Source: JAWKWH01 sp965204295
Lineage (GTDB): Bacteria; Pseudomonadota; Alphaproteobacteria; Rhizobiales; Rhizobiaceae
Length of the DNA: 64,000 nt
Assembly: GCA_965204295.1 (NCBI GenBank)
Contig: OZ241973.1
Location: forward strand, 3,038,001 to 3,102,000
Direction of reading: 5' to 3'
Of this stretch, positions 53,088 to 61,777 are shown one piece after another. Position numbers and translations under genes: made by a program. Position 1 is the first letter of the stretch. Every line of letters starts with the position of its first letter. The notes beneath the pieces were generated by a model. It did not search any database and was not told where the DNA came from. It saw only the letters and a list, made by a program, of their open reading frames with translations.

Positions 53088-53455
53088 ATGTTCGATGACT
53101 ATTTTCAGTTCGCCCCCCGGCTGGGCATCGTCCTGGGCGGGATTACCGGTTGTCTGGCGGCCGGTTTTGTGGCGATGTCGCGCGGTGCATCATTTTCCGA
53201 TCTGGCCGGTCATCCGGCAAACAACTGTGGTCGGTCATATTCGCCATGCCGGTCCCGTTCGTCCTGCAACTGTCAGGAAGCATGATCCCCGGCCTGACCC
53301 TTGCGTTGATATGGCTCACCGCCGCGCTGGTCGTCGGTCTGAAGACTTTTTTCAAGCCGGCTATGCGGCCGGACATCGCGCGATTGATCGTCGGCAACGG
53401 CATCTATGCGACGGTCGCGTTGATTGTGTTCATGGCGGTCGCCACCATTATTTGA
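53088..53455 (+). pseudogene. Small membrane protein gene with a frameshift
   Basis: The ATG at 53088 opens MFDDYFQFAPRLGIVLGGIT and one membrane span, but the frame runs out at 53285. A second frame from about 53205 supplies SVIFAMPVPFVLQLSGSMIP and two more spans (LIWLTAALVVGLKTFF, ATVALIVFMAVATII) to 53455. Joined at about 53200-53215 they make one protein of about 120 residues with three spans. The single lesion could be a real mutation or a sequencing error. The family is not recognised. The 3' end overlaps the convergent M20 gene by eight bases. Confidence 0.6.
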
Positions 53456-54722
53456 ACAACAGCGCTTTCAGCCCGAACGCCATCACTTTCGCCGATTCGA
53501 TCATGTCGTCAATCCCGACCCACTCATCGGGCCGATGGGCAAGATTGAGAATGCCCGGCCCATAGGCAATGCAATCGTGCAGATGACCAAGGCGCGCGAT
53601 GTGTTTCTGGTCATATGAACCCGGAGAAATCACGTATTCCGGCTCCCGGCCGAAGACATTTCGAATGCCGGCGGCGATTGCCTCGACAACAGGCGCGTCG
53701 CGCTCGGTCATGGTCGGAACGATTTCCATGATGTTCCGGATCGAATAATCGAATTTCGGGCGCTCCCGCTTCAGCCTGTCGAGAATACCGATCACCTCGG
53801 ACTTGACGTCCTCAAGTTTCTCTTCAAGCAGGAATCTCCGGTCGATCGTCATTTTGCAGGAGTCGGGCACGTTGGGCGCCGGCAGGCCGGAAAAACCGTC
53901 TGTTTCGCCGCCGTGAATCGAATTCAGGTTGAGTGTCGATTTTCGGGCGCCTTCGGGAACGACCGGCATGATGGTCCGCCTTTGCTCCAGGGCGGGATAA
54001 AGTTCGGTTTCAAACGCGTTGAGCGCCGCAGCCATATGGCGAACGGCGCAGTCCCCGAGAAACGGCATAGACCCGTGGGCCTGCGACCCCTTTGTTTCGA
54101 TTTCCGCCCACCAGGCTCCTCGATGGCCCAGACAGATACGGTCCTTGTTGAGTGGCTCGGGAATGATCACGTGGTCGACGCGGGGTTTGGAAAACAGTCC
54201 TTTCCCCGCCAAATATGCGACGCCGCCAAATCCGCCGGATTCTTCGTCGACCGTGCCGGAAACCTCGATCGCACCGGGATGATCCGGATAAACGGCGAGA
54301 AACGCCTCGACGGCGACGACCGATGCGGCCAGTCCGCCTTTCATGTCGCAGGCGCCACGGCCAAACACCCTGCCGTCCATGACCGCGCCCCGGAACGGAT
54401 CCATGGTCCATTCGTCACCCGCGACAACCACGTCAATGTGCGAATTGAAGTGCACGGTCGATCCGGGCGAGCGTCCCTCGCGCCGGCAGACGACATTGGT
54501 GCGCGGATATTTGTCGGTGTCGCCGGGCGTATCCACACCGCGGATGAATTCACTTGCAAACCCGGATTGTTTCATACGCCCCGCCAGAAACTCCGCGCAG
54601 GGCGTATAGGCATCTCCGGGCGGATTGATCGTCGGAAACCGGATAAGATCGACCGTGAGCGAAACCAGGTCGTTGCGGCGATCTTCTATCGCTGATGAAA
54701 TTCTCTCATCCATCGAAGCCAT
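53448..54722 (-). CDS. M20 family metallo-deacylase (ArgE/DapE type)
   Basis: A 424-residue zinc hydrolase. Metal-binding blocks are visible: NSHIDVVVAGDEW (His and Asp), CDMKGGLAASV (bridging Asp) and TVDEESGGFGGV (Glu-Glu pair), followed by the dimerisation domain and a late histidine in SYDQKHIARLGH. It would remove an N-acyl group from an amino acid or peptide; ArgE, DapE and unnamed deacylases cannot be separated from sequence alone. The start may be ATG 54722 or 54713. It lies beside the dipeptide-type importer, which may deliver its substrate. Confidence 0.88.
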   Translation of the reverse strand: MASMDERISSAIEDRRNDLVSLTVDLIRFPTINPPGDAYTPCAEFLAGRMKQSGFASEFIRGVDTPGDTDKYPRTNVVCRREGRSPGSTVHFNSHIDVVVAGDEWTMDPFRGAVMDGRVFGRGACDMKGGLAASVVAVEAFLAVYPDHPGAIEVSGTVDEESGGFGGVAYLAGKGLFSKPRVDHVIIPEPLNKDRICLGHRGAWWAEIETKGSQAHGSMPFLGDCAVRHMAAALNAFETELYPALEQRRTIMPVVPEGARKSTLNLNSIHGGETDGFSGLPAPNVPDSCKMTIDRRFLLEEKLEDVKSEVIGILDRLKRERPKFDYSIRNIMEIVPTMTERDAPVVEAIAAGIRNVFGREPEYVISPGSYDQKHIARLGHLHDCIAYGPGILNLAHRPDEWVGIDDMIESAKVMAFGLKALLFK

Positions 54723-54964
54723 ATGACCTGTCGCCGGCGCGAATTGCAAGCGGCGGTTCTCTTGTCAAGCAAATCATGAGGTTGTTTCTCTGCTTCCGGT
54801 CGCAAACGGTTATTCTTGCGGGGTTTTGTGCGAATATGCGCCGTCAATGGCCGGACAAGGGCGGTAGAGCAGGGGGTTATTGCGATGCGTAAATTTGTGG
54901 TGACGGCGGCTGCGTCGCCCGCAACGCCACTAGGGACTGCCGGTCCGAATCTCCGCGACAACCG

Positions 54965-55879
54965 CTAGGACCACCGACGGTGAAACCACATCCACTGACC
55001 GGGGAATTCGCGTACCCATTCCTCGACGATATCATTGAAAAGCTGCGCCGTGCCCGCCGCGTCGATTCGACCGTCGTCATCGCGAGGCGGGTTGATTTTT
55101 TCCATGATCTCAAGCCGATAGCGGTTTCCGGGAAGGCGCAGGCAGCGACAGGGGTGAATATCGCAATCAAACTGACGCGCCAGTTTGGATAGCAGCGGGC
55201 TCGTGCTGCAGGGACGCCCGAAAAAGGTTGTCCTGATGCCGCGTTGAAATTTCTGGTCGACAAGCGCGCCGATATTGCCGCCGTTTTCCAGAATGCGCGC
55301 CAACGTGAAGGATGCGCCGACACGGGAAGGCAGCATATTGTCCATGGACATGTTGCGGACCTTGGCCACTTCCTCGGCGACAAAAGGGTTGTTTGGCGGG
55401 CGGAACAGCGTGGTCATGGTCAAACCGAACCGTTTGGCGGTGATCGGCAACAGTTCGAAATTGCCCATGTGGGCGGTGAAGAATATAGTCGGTTTTCCGC
55501 CGTCGCGAATTCGATTGAAGATATCGACGCCATTCCACTCGACGGCGCTCGATACCTCGCCTTCGCCTATGAAGTCCGCCATTTTGTCGAGAAAAATGTA
55601 CTCGGCCGACAGGCGACCCATATTCTCCCACATGTCCAATGCGATTTCACGACACTCCTTCTCGCTCTTCTCGGGATAGGCATGTCTGAGGTTGTCCATC
55701 GCCGTGCGGTGGCGTCCCGTGAGCGGACCGATTTTCCGCGATGCGGCGCCGACGAAATCGAGCGCCGGTCTGGCCGGAAACATCCGCAGGAAAAGCAGGA
55801 TCACCATGATCGATTTGGCCGCAAGCCAATCGGCGAAACGCCTTGCGCGGCGCAATGTCATGGCAAGTGTTCCGTTCAT
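54965..55879 (-). CDS. lpxXL: Very-long-chain fatty acyltransferase of lipid A, LpxXL-type
   Basis: A 304-residue membrane-associated acyltransferase of the LpxL/HtrB family. The catalytic HxxxxE motif is AHMGNFE (His137, Glu142), and the N-terminal anchor is SIMVILLFLRMFPARPAL. As the last gene after AcpXL, the two ketoacyl synthases and the alcohol dehydrogenase, it matches the rhizobial gene that moves the 27-hydroxyoctacosanoate chain from AcpXL to lipid A. It starts 15 bases after the dehydrogenase stop. Confidence 0.88.
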   Translation of the reverse strand: MNGTLAMTLRRARRFADWLAAKSIMVILLFLRMFPARPALDFVGAASRKIGPLTGRHRTAMDNLRHAYPEKSEKECREIALDMWENMGRLSAEYIFLDKMADFIGEGEVSSAVEWNGVDIFNRIRDGGKPTIFFTAHMGNFELLPITAKRFGLTMTTLFRPPNNPFVAEEVAKVRNMSMDNMLPSRVGASFTLARILENGGNIGALVDQKFQRGIRTTFFGRPCSTSPLLSKLARQFDCDIHPCRCLRLPGNRYRLEIMEKINPPRDDDGRIDAAGTAQLFNDIVEEWVREFPGQWMWFHRRWS

Positions 55880-55894
55880 GGATCGTCGCGCGGG

Positions 55895-56926
55895 TCAACG
55901 GTCGACATGCAGGACGATCTTGCCGAAGACATCGCGGCTTTCCATTCGCGACAAGGCAACATCGATCTCGCCAAAGCCGATCTCGGTGTCGATGACCGGA
56001 TGAACGGCGCCGCGCGCCATCTTGTGCATGGCGTCGGCCATGTTTTCCATGCGGCAACCGAAGGAGCCGAAGATTTTCAACTGCTGCTGAAACAGTTGCA
56101 TCAGGTTCATCGATGTCGAAACACCTGATGTCGAGCCGCAGGTGACAAGGCGTCCGCCGCGCTTCATCGACAGGAGCGATCCGGCCCAGGTGTCCACGCC
56201 GACATGTTCGAATACGACATCGACTCCGTTCTTCTTCGTTATTTTGCGGACGACTCCTTCGAAACGATCTTCCCGGTAGTTGATAACGTGGTCAGCGCCG
56301 AGCGCAGCCGCCTTCTCGGCCTTCCCGGCGGAGCCAACGGTGGTGATGACCGTACAACCGACGGCCTTTGCAAGCTGAATGGCCGCCGTCCCGATGCCTG
56401 AACCGCCCGCCTGCACCAGAATTGTCTCGCCTGGCCGAAGTTTGGCATTGTCGAACAACATGTGCTCGACGGTGCCGAATGAAACCGGGGCGACCGCGGC
56501 GGCGATGTGATCGACGCCCGGCGGTGCGGGCGCCAGATTACGGGCCGGGATATTCACCAGTTCCCGGGCGAATCCGTCCAGATGAAAACCGTGAACGCCG
56601 CCGATATGTTCGCAGAAATTGTCTCGGCCTTCTTCACATGGGCCGCAAAGTCCGCATGTGCGGGCACCGTAGATCGATACAAGCTGGCCGGGCAAGACGC
56701 CCGAAACGCCGGGGCCGATGGTTTCCACGATCCCCGATGCCTCCACGCCGACCGTAAGCGGCATTTTCCGCCTGGCGAACGCCATACCCCGCCAACCCCA
56801 GACATCGAGGTGATTGAGCGCGACGGTGCGGACCCTCACGGTCGCCTCACCGGGCTCCGGCGGAGGCGGAACATCAATCTCGACCGTTTCGAGCTTGCGA
56901 TCCCCGATCAATTGCAGTGCGCGCAT
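55895..56926 (-). CDS. Zinc-type medium-chain alcohol dehydrogenase of the AcpXL cluster
   Basis: A 343-residue MDR-superfamily oxidoreductase. The structural zinc loop is GARTCGLCGPCEEGRDNFCE (four cysteines), and the NAD(P) Rossmann motif is QAGGSGIGTAAIQLAK near 170. In rhizobia the equivalent gene of this cluster is needed for normal very-long-chain fatty acid synthesis and is suggested to act as an enoyl-chain reductase. It sits between FabF1XL and LpxXL. Confidence 0.87.
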   Translation of the reverse strand: MRALQLIGDRKLETVEIDVPPPPEPGEATVRVRTVALNHLDVWGWRGMAFARRKMPLTVGVEASGIVETIGPGVSGVLPGQLVSIYGARTCGLCGPCEEGRDNFCEHIGGVHGFHLDGFARELVNIPARNLAPAPPGVDHIAAAVAPVSFGTVEHMLFDNAKLRPGETILVQAGGSGIGTAAIQLAKAVGCTVITTVGSAGKAEKAAALGADHVINYREDRFEGVVRKITKKNGVDVVFEHVGVDTWAGSLLSMKRGGRLVTCGSTSGVSTSMNLMQLFQQQLKIFGSFGCRMENMADAMHKMARGAVHPVIDTEIGFGEIDVALSRMESRDVFGKIVLHVDR

Positions 56927-56959
56927 TGAATGGTCCGGATATTTCGGTGAAGCTGTCGA

Positions 56960-58234
56960 TTAGACGGGTTCTTGCGTCATGACAAGGCAGGCGTTCTGCC
57001 CGCCAAAGCCGAATGAATTCGACAATACGCTCGAAACATCGGCCATGCGGCAACTATTGGGGACGACGTCGAGTTCAATCGCCGGGTCGGGAGTATCGTA
57101 GTTGATCGTTGGCGGGATAACACCTTCCCGCATTGTCATCAGGGAGAACGCCGCTTCAATCGCGCCGGCCGCCGACAGCGTATGTCCGATCATCGATTTA
57201 TTCGAAGAAACGGGGATGGAAGGAAGCCGGTCGCCAAAGACATTCGACAAAGACAGATGCTCCATCTTGTCGTTTTCCGGTGTCGAGGTGCCGTGGGCGT
57301 TTATATAGCCGATATCATCGGCTTTCATCCCCGCATCGTTCAGCGCGGCCTGTACCGCGGCAATGGCCGGCGAACCGTCAGGTTTCGACCGCGTACGGTG
57401 AAAATCGTCCGCCTTTTCACCGCAGCCTTTGACAATTCCGAGGATTTCCGCACCGCGCGCCGTCGCGCTTTCGAGCGATTCCAGAACCAGCGCCGCCGAC
57501 CCTTCGGCGAGCACAAAACCGTCCCGGTCCTTCGAGAAGGGCTTTGAGGTTTTCTCCGGCGCCATATTCTGCGTCGAAAGCGCCGAGAGAAGCGAAAAGC
57601 GTATCAGCGCTTCTTCCGTCGTCGAGCCGTCGGCGCCGATCGAAATCGCTCGATCGCATTCACCCCGGCGTATCGCCTCAATACCGAGCTGGATGGCCGT
57701 GGCGCCCGACGCGCAAGCGGTGGACAACGTTACCGGCAGGCCTGTCGATCCGATGTTGCCAGCCAGCCTGTCGGCGATGGTGCCGAACTGAATATCCTCG
57801 AACATGTCGACCGCTTTACCGTCTCTCGCCGCAGCGAGAAGGCGCCGGTAGCCGGCGGTTTCTTCATTGCCTTTCTCAAACAGTCTGTAGCGTTGTCTCC
57901 AGTCGATTTCGACCGGCGGCGCGGCCAGGAACAAAGGTCCGCCGAATGCTCCGGCATCGAGTCTGGCTTCCAAGAGCGCCTCACCGGCGGCCAGCCGCGC
58001 CAGTTCATAGGTATGCGCGACAATCCCCTTGTCGCTCGTATTGAGAAAATCGACCGTCCCGGCGATGGTGGTCGCCAGTTCATTGGTCGGAAACCGCGTG
58101 ATCGAATGAATACCTGACCGGCCGGATGTGAGCGCGTCCCAATTTCCCCGTTTTCCGGTTCCCAAGGACGTGACGACGCCAATTCCGGTCACGGCGACGA
58201 TGGGCCGATCCTTGTGGTCCGTCTTTCTTGGCAT
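56960..58234 (-). CDS. Beta-ketoacyl-ACP synthase, catalytically complete (FabF1XL-type)
   Basis: A 424-residue condensing enzyme of the KAS II type that extends acyl chains on AcpXL. The full triad is visible: Cys174 (STACASG), His314 (NAHGTST) and His351 (GHTLSAAG). It lies 26 bases after the second, cysteine-less synthase. By analogy with rhizobial clusters, the two probably act together in elongation to C28. The N-terminus MPRKTDHKDRPIVAVTGIGV fits the family. Confidence 0.9.
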   Translation of the reverse strand: MPRKTDHKDRPIVAVTGIGVVTSLGTGKRGNWDALTSGRSGIHSITRFPTNELATTIAGTVDFLNTSDKGIVAHTYELARLAAGEALLEARLDAGAFGGPLFLAAPPVEIDWRQRYRLFEKGNEETAGYRRLLAAARDGKAVDMFEDIQFGTIADRLAGNIGSTGLPVTLSTACASGATAIQLGIEAIRRGECDRAISIGADGSTTEEALIRFSLLSALSTQNMAPEKTSKPFSKDRDGFVLAEGSAALVLESLESATARGAEILGIVKGCGEKADDFHRTRSKPDGSPAIAAVQAALNDAGMKADDIGYINAHGTSTPENDKMEHLSLSNVFGDRLPSIPVSSNKSMIGHTLSAAGAIEAAFSLMTMREGVIPPTINYDTPDPAIELDVVPNSCRMADVSSVLSNSFGFGGQNACLVMTQEPV

Positions 58235-58260
58235 TCGAATGTCTCCGCCGGTGAGAAATC

Positions 58261-59448
58261 TCAGGCTTTTGTCACAAGCGCCGCGCCCTCGGCCCGATAA
58301 TATCCGACCGTTGTCGCAACGACCGATGAAACCGGCCCGTCGAACTCCGTTTCCGCCTCCGGGGAGAAGACAGGCGGGCAGGCGCCGTCGCTGACCGCCA
58401 GCGCGGCAAGTGCAACGGCAAAGGGAAACTGCGCCTCCTTGAGGTGTCCGGTCACCGCCGACAGAGCACGGGTCGCCTTCGCATCCACATTTTCCAGCAT
58501 TTCCCTTTCCGCCCGCGTCGGCAGGTCGGCTCCGGACGCACCGGAGATCAGGAGATCGGGCGGCTGTCCATCAACCAGCGGCCTGATCAATCGGCTAAGA
58601 GCGCCGGCATAGGTTTCCGGAATTCTGCGCGTCTGACCCGACACGACCCTGTCGATGGACGCATAAATCGCCGCGTCGCGCGCGTCGGCATGTTCACGCT
58701 CTTCCAGAACCAGAAAAGCCGCGCCCGAGCCGAGAACAAGTCCGCCGCCCGGCTCGTCTTCGCGATCCCAGATCGGCTTCCAGCGACCTTGGTGCAGGAA
58801 TCGGCCAAATTCGAAGGTCAGAAGAAAATCAAGGCTTTCAGTCTGATAGGCTCCGCCGACCAGAGCGTGTGTGGATTGGCCGGAACGTATGCGGGCGACC
58901 GCGTGTTCGACGGCGGATATTCCGGACCCTTCCTCTCCCATGAATGTGCGGGACGAGCCGGTCACCTTGTGAACAATGGAGATATTGCCCGCCATCAAAT
59001 TCGACAACTGCGCGAGAAACAAGGTGGGTCTCAGTTCCGTGGTGAGCTTCTCGTTCAACAGAACGTCGCGATCCTTTCGCGATCGGGCGGCTTCCAGTAT
59101 CGCTTCATCGACTTCCTGATCGCGCTCACCGCCGGCGGCGGCAACAATCATGTCCATCTCGCCGCACAACGCCTCATCGCCCTTGACGCCCGCATCATCG
59201 AGAGCAAGCCCGGCGGTATGGACGCCCAGCCGCTGCCAGTCATCCATCTGGCGCAGGTCGCCGCGTTTCGGAATCTGGGTGCTCCAATCGATCTCCGCCA
59301 GCGGATGTACGGGGTAGGGCGCAAAGCGCTCATTGTCGATTTTCGTCGTGACCGGTCCGGCATTGAAGGCGCGCATATGGGCCTTACGGCCTTCTCCCAG
59401 TGACGAGACGAGGCCGATACCGGTAATGACGACTTGCTTTTCGCTCAT
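58261..59448 (-). CDS. Ketoacyl-synthase homologue without active-site cysteine (FabF2XL-type)
   Basis: A 395-residue protein with the ketosynthase fold (MSEKQVVITGIGLVSSLGEG at the start). The nucleophile region reads VTGSSRTFMGEEGSG (about 162-176) with no cysteine between residues 150 and 200, and there is no HGT motif, though GHLKEA keeps one histidine. It therefore cannot condense by the normal mechanism and resembles chain-length factors of aromatic polyketide synthases. Paired with the complete FabF1XL-type enzyme downstream, it likely serves as the non-catalytic half of a heterodimer. Confidence 0.85.
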   Translation of the reverse strand: MSEKQVVITGIGLVSSLGEGRKAHMRAFNAGPVTTKIDNERFAPYPVHPLAEIDWSTQIPKRGDLRQMDDWQRLGVHTAGLALDDAGVKGDEALCGEMDMIVAAAGGERDQEVDEAILEAARSRKDRDVLLNEKLTTELRPTLFLAQLSNLMAGNISIVHKVTGSSRTFMGEEGSGISAVEHAVARIRSGQSTHALVGGAYQTESLDFLLTFEFGRFLHQGRWKPIWDREDEPGGGLVLGSGAAFLVLEEREHADARDAAIYASIDRVVSGQTRRIPETYAGALSRLIRPLVDGQPPDLLISGASGADLPTRAEREMLENVDAKATRALSAVTGHLKEAQFPFAVALAALAVSDGACPPVFSPEAETEFDGPVSSVVATTVGYYRAEGAALVTKA

Positions 59449-59560
59449 ACGTCGCTATTGCGACAGGCAGGTCGCAGCGTCAAGGGCCGTCACTGCACGG
59501 TCGGCAGTCCCGGGCCAACCGGGAGTTTCGACGCCGCTTGCGTTCCAACCGGCAATGAAC

Positions 59561-59842
59561 TTAGGCGCTCCTGGCCTCGATAAGCTCGCCAATTTTGCCG
59601 CACAGGTTTCTCATGACGAAGTATTCCTCGGTCGGAACCTTGCCGTCATTGACTTCCTGTGTCCATTTTTCCAGCGGGACCTTGATTCCGAATTCCTTGT
59701 CGACGGCAAACACGATGTCGAGAAAATCGAGGCTGTCGATACCAAGATCGTCGATCGTATGGCTTTCCGGTGTGATCGTCTCGCGATCGATCTCGCCCGT
59801 CTCGGCGATGATGTCTGCGACCTTGTCGAAAATTTCGGACAC
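59561..59842 (-). CDS. acpXL: Acyl carrier protein AcpXL
   Basis: A 93-residue specialised acyl carrier that holds the growing very-long-chain fatty acid destined for lipid A. The phosphopantetheine serine is Ser37 in DDLGIDSLDFLDIVF. The GTG at 59842 (GAGGAACCAGAAC upstream) gives the known AcpXL N-terminus VSEIFDKVADIIAE. It leads the cluster; 112 bases separate it from the next gene, where rhizobia normally carry the FabZ-like dehydratase. No such gene is present here. Confidence 0.93.
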   Translation of the reverse strand: MSEIFDKVADIIAETGEIDRETITPESHTIDDLGIDSLDFLDIVFAVDKEFGIKVPLEKWTQEVNDGKVPTEEYFVMRNLCGKIGELIEARSA

Positions 59843-60052
59843 GTTCTGGTTCCTCGGAATGCGCAATTCAGTGAAATGTCGAGCGCTTCTAACGGTTTTT
59901 TTTGCCGAGGGAAAGGCGGGAATGCCGGCAGTTGTTCCGCCGGTGCGGAACCCGGTTTTCAATGATGTCAACGGCGGGGCCGTTGCGCGATTTCGCTCGT
60001 TTGTGTACCGCGGAGGCGTCGCTCATTATCGCAGCCGGAGCAGAACCATCCT

Positions 60053-60985
60053 ATGACGACCGTCCTTGCAGTAGGCGTCGCCGTCGTCGATTTTGTATTT
60101 CAAGTCGACGAGATGCCAGATCGTCCGGAAAAATACCGCGCGCTGAATTCATCTGTCGTTGGCGGCGGATGCGCGGCGAGCGCCGCCGTGGCGGTGGCGC
60201 GATTGGGCGGGAAAGCGGTTTTGGCGTCCAGACTGGGCGAGGACCGGATCGGGGATATCATCAGAAGCGATCTGGAGGCGGACGGTGTCGATTGCCGGTT
60301 CGTGCGGTCGTTCGGCAATGTCCGGTCTTCCTATGCTTCGGTGCTGATTGACGGCCATGGCGAGCGTCAGATCGTCAGCTATCGCGACCCCGCGCTTCCG
60401 GAGGACGCCGAATGGCTGGCCGATGAGATCGGGACGGGCTTTGACGTGGCGTTGGCGGACACGCGCTGGTCATTGGGGGCGCAGACGGTTCTTTCCGCAG
60501 CGAGAGATCAATCGAAACCGGGGGTCGTTGATGCCGAAGCGCCGATAGCGGGATCGATCGATGCGTTAAACGCGGCATCGCACATCGCTTTCTCCGCCCA
60601 GGGTCTGCGCGACCTTTCAGGACACGACGATCTCGTCGCCGGTCTGGGGCAAGCCGCGCAAATGACGGGTGCGTGGGTCTGCTTTACCGACGGGCCGAAC
60701 GGCGTAACCTACCTTGATCGGGGCGAGCCGAACACGATCATGCCTCCAAAGGTGAATGTCATCGATACGCTTGGCGCGGGCGACGCCTGGCATGGAGCGT
60801 TTGCCTTGGCCCTCGGCGAAGGCAGAGAGGAAGTTGAAGCCATAAAATTCGCCAACGCGGTCGCGTCGCTGAAATGCACCCGGTTCGGCGGACGCGCGGG
60901 AATTCCAACGCGGAGTGAAGCGGAGGAATTCCTGAGCCGTTCGGGGTCGCGGGATTCACTTCAGCAGCAGGATTTTCCTTCCTGA
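60053..60985 (+). CDS. PfkB-family sugar kinase, YihV-like
   Basis: A 310-residue ribokinase-type kinase. The anion-hole motif is DTLGAGDAWHGAF with catalytic Asp244, and the N-terminal substrate motif is VVGGGCAASAAVAVARLGG near 35-53. From memory, the blocks DVALADTRW, SYRDPALPEDAEWL and LKCTRFGGRAGIPTR are close to E. coli YihV, the sulfofructose kinase; other PfkB kinases share part of this pattern, so the substrate remains open. It is transcribed away from AcpXL and converges on the cysteine-rich/MerF pair with a 25-base overlap of coding ends. Confidence 0.85.
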   Translation: MTTVLAVGVAVVDFVFQVDEMPDRPEKYRALNSSVVGGGCAASAAVAVARLGGKAVLASRLGEDRIGDIIRSDLEADGVDCRFVRSFGNVRSSYASVLIDGHGERQIVSYRDPALPEDAEWLADEIGTGFDVALADTRWSLGAQTVLSAARDQSKPGVVDAEAPIAGSIDALNAASHIAFSAQGLRDLSGHDDLVAGLGQAAQMTGAWVCFTDGPNGVTYLDRGEPNTIMPPKVNVIDTLGAGDAWHGAFALALGEGREEVEAIKFANAVASLKCTRFGGRAGIPTRSEAEEFLSRSGSRDSLQQQDFPS

Positions 60986-61164
60986 ATCGGCGGGCAGAGC
61001 GCTGTCCCATATGAGCAATACACGCAGCAATCGCCCGACAGGGGTTTCAACAGCGCTCCGCAGCCCTTGCAATCATAAAACCACTGGCACGCGTCCATCG
61101 GCATGGTCTCTGTCTCGCTGTGATCGCATTCCGAACAAGTGATTGTCGATTTTGTTTCGATCAT
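60961..61164 (-). CDS. Cysteine-rich GDCCVxC-type small protein
   Basis: A 67-residue cytosolic protein with ten cysteines. It has a zinc-ribbon-like half (TCSECDHSE and YDCKGCGALL) and the signature SGDCCVYCSYGTALCPP, ending KSCC. This signature defines a family known as GDCCVxC-domain (seleno)proteins, often beside mercury transporters. It probably binds a soft metal and hands it on. Its start overlaps the MerF-like stop by four bases, so translation is coupled. Its 3' end overlaps the sugar kinase end by 25 bases. Confidence 0.82.
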   Translation of the reverse strand: MIETKSTITCSECDHSETETMPMDACQWFYDCKGCGALLKPLSGDCCVYCSYGTALCPPIQEGKSCC

Positions 61165-61364
61165 GCGGAACGCCGCTTCAGAAATCCGAAAATCGCGATC
61201 CCGGCAAAAATCGCCAGCAGCGGCATCAGCACCATGTCAAGGTAGCCCACAAACCGGGAAATCCCGATTGCACTGAGAATGAAGGGCAGAACCGGTGTAA
61301 AACAGCAAACAGCGGTGACTATCGTCCCGATGATTCCGACCCTGAAAATCTGGCTGCCGGGCAT
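61161..61364 (-). CDS. merF: MerF-like mercury transporter
   Basis: A 67-residue inner-membrane protein with two spans and the vicinal pair in TAVCCFTPVLPF inside the first. MerF carries Hg(II) from periplasm to cytosol. Typical MerF has a second Cys-Cys pair in its cytosolic C-terminus; here the tail ends GFLKRRSA with none. The neighbouring cysteine-rich protein may take over the acceptor role. No merR, merA or merP is in the window, so this is not a classic mer operon. Confidence 0.85.
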   Translation of the reverse strand: MPGSQIFRVGIIGTIVTAVCCFTPVLPFILSAIGISRFVGYLDMVLMPLLAIFAGIAIFGFLKRRSA

Positions 61365-61777
61365 GATGGCCTCCGTTTGGGCTGAGGTGCCGGCATCATT
61401 TTATCCTATCATCCGTGGCGGATCACTTCAAATCGACTTGATACCGGCCGGGCCGCCAGGTTCCGTCGATGAGATGAAAGATAAGGCTTTCCCTGACCTG
61501 CATATAAAGCGGCTTACAGGCGAATGTCGTCTTTGAATCCGATCCGGGCATTCAGGAAACCGTCCATTTTTCCGGAATGACCGATACTGTCGGCGGGCGC
61601 GACCACGGCTTCTTGTATGACATAAGACAGCGCGGTTCGCGTTTGAGAAACGAATCGGGCGGGCACCGCCACTTGCCGTCACCTCCATCAAGGTGCTACT
61701 CGGATGAAAAACACTGGCGCCAAGGCAGGATATTTCTTCCGGACGCTTGCCGCCCCGACGCTCAAGGAGACATTTCC
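61365..61777. other. 413-base stretch without a supported gene
   Basis: Holds the upstream regions of the divergent MerF-like gene and the GabD-like gene. Short frames lack ribosome-binding sites and family motifs. AAGGAG at 61764-61769 is the ribosome-binding site of the GabD-like gene; no clear promoter boxes were identified. Confidence 0.5.

Noticed and set aside
59449..59560. Remnant of fabZXL between AcpXL and the ketosynthase
   Set aside because: The 112 bases translate to nothing resembling FabZ in any minus-strand frame.
61161..61364. Part of a complete mer operon
   Set aside because: No merR, merA, merT or merP genes occur in the window.
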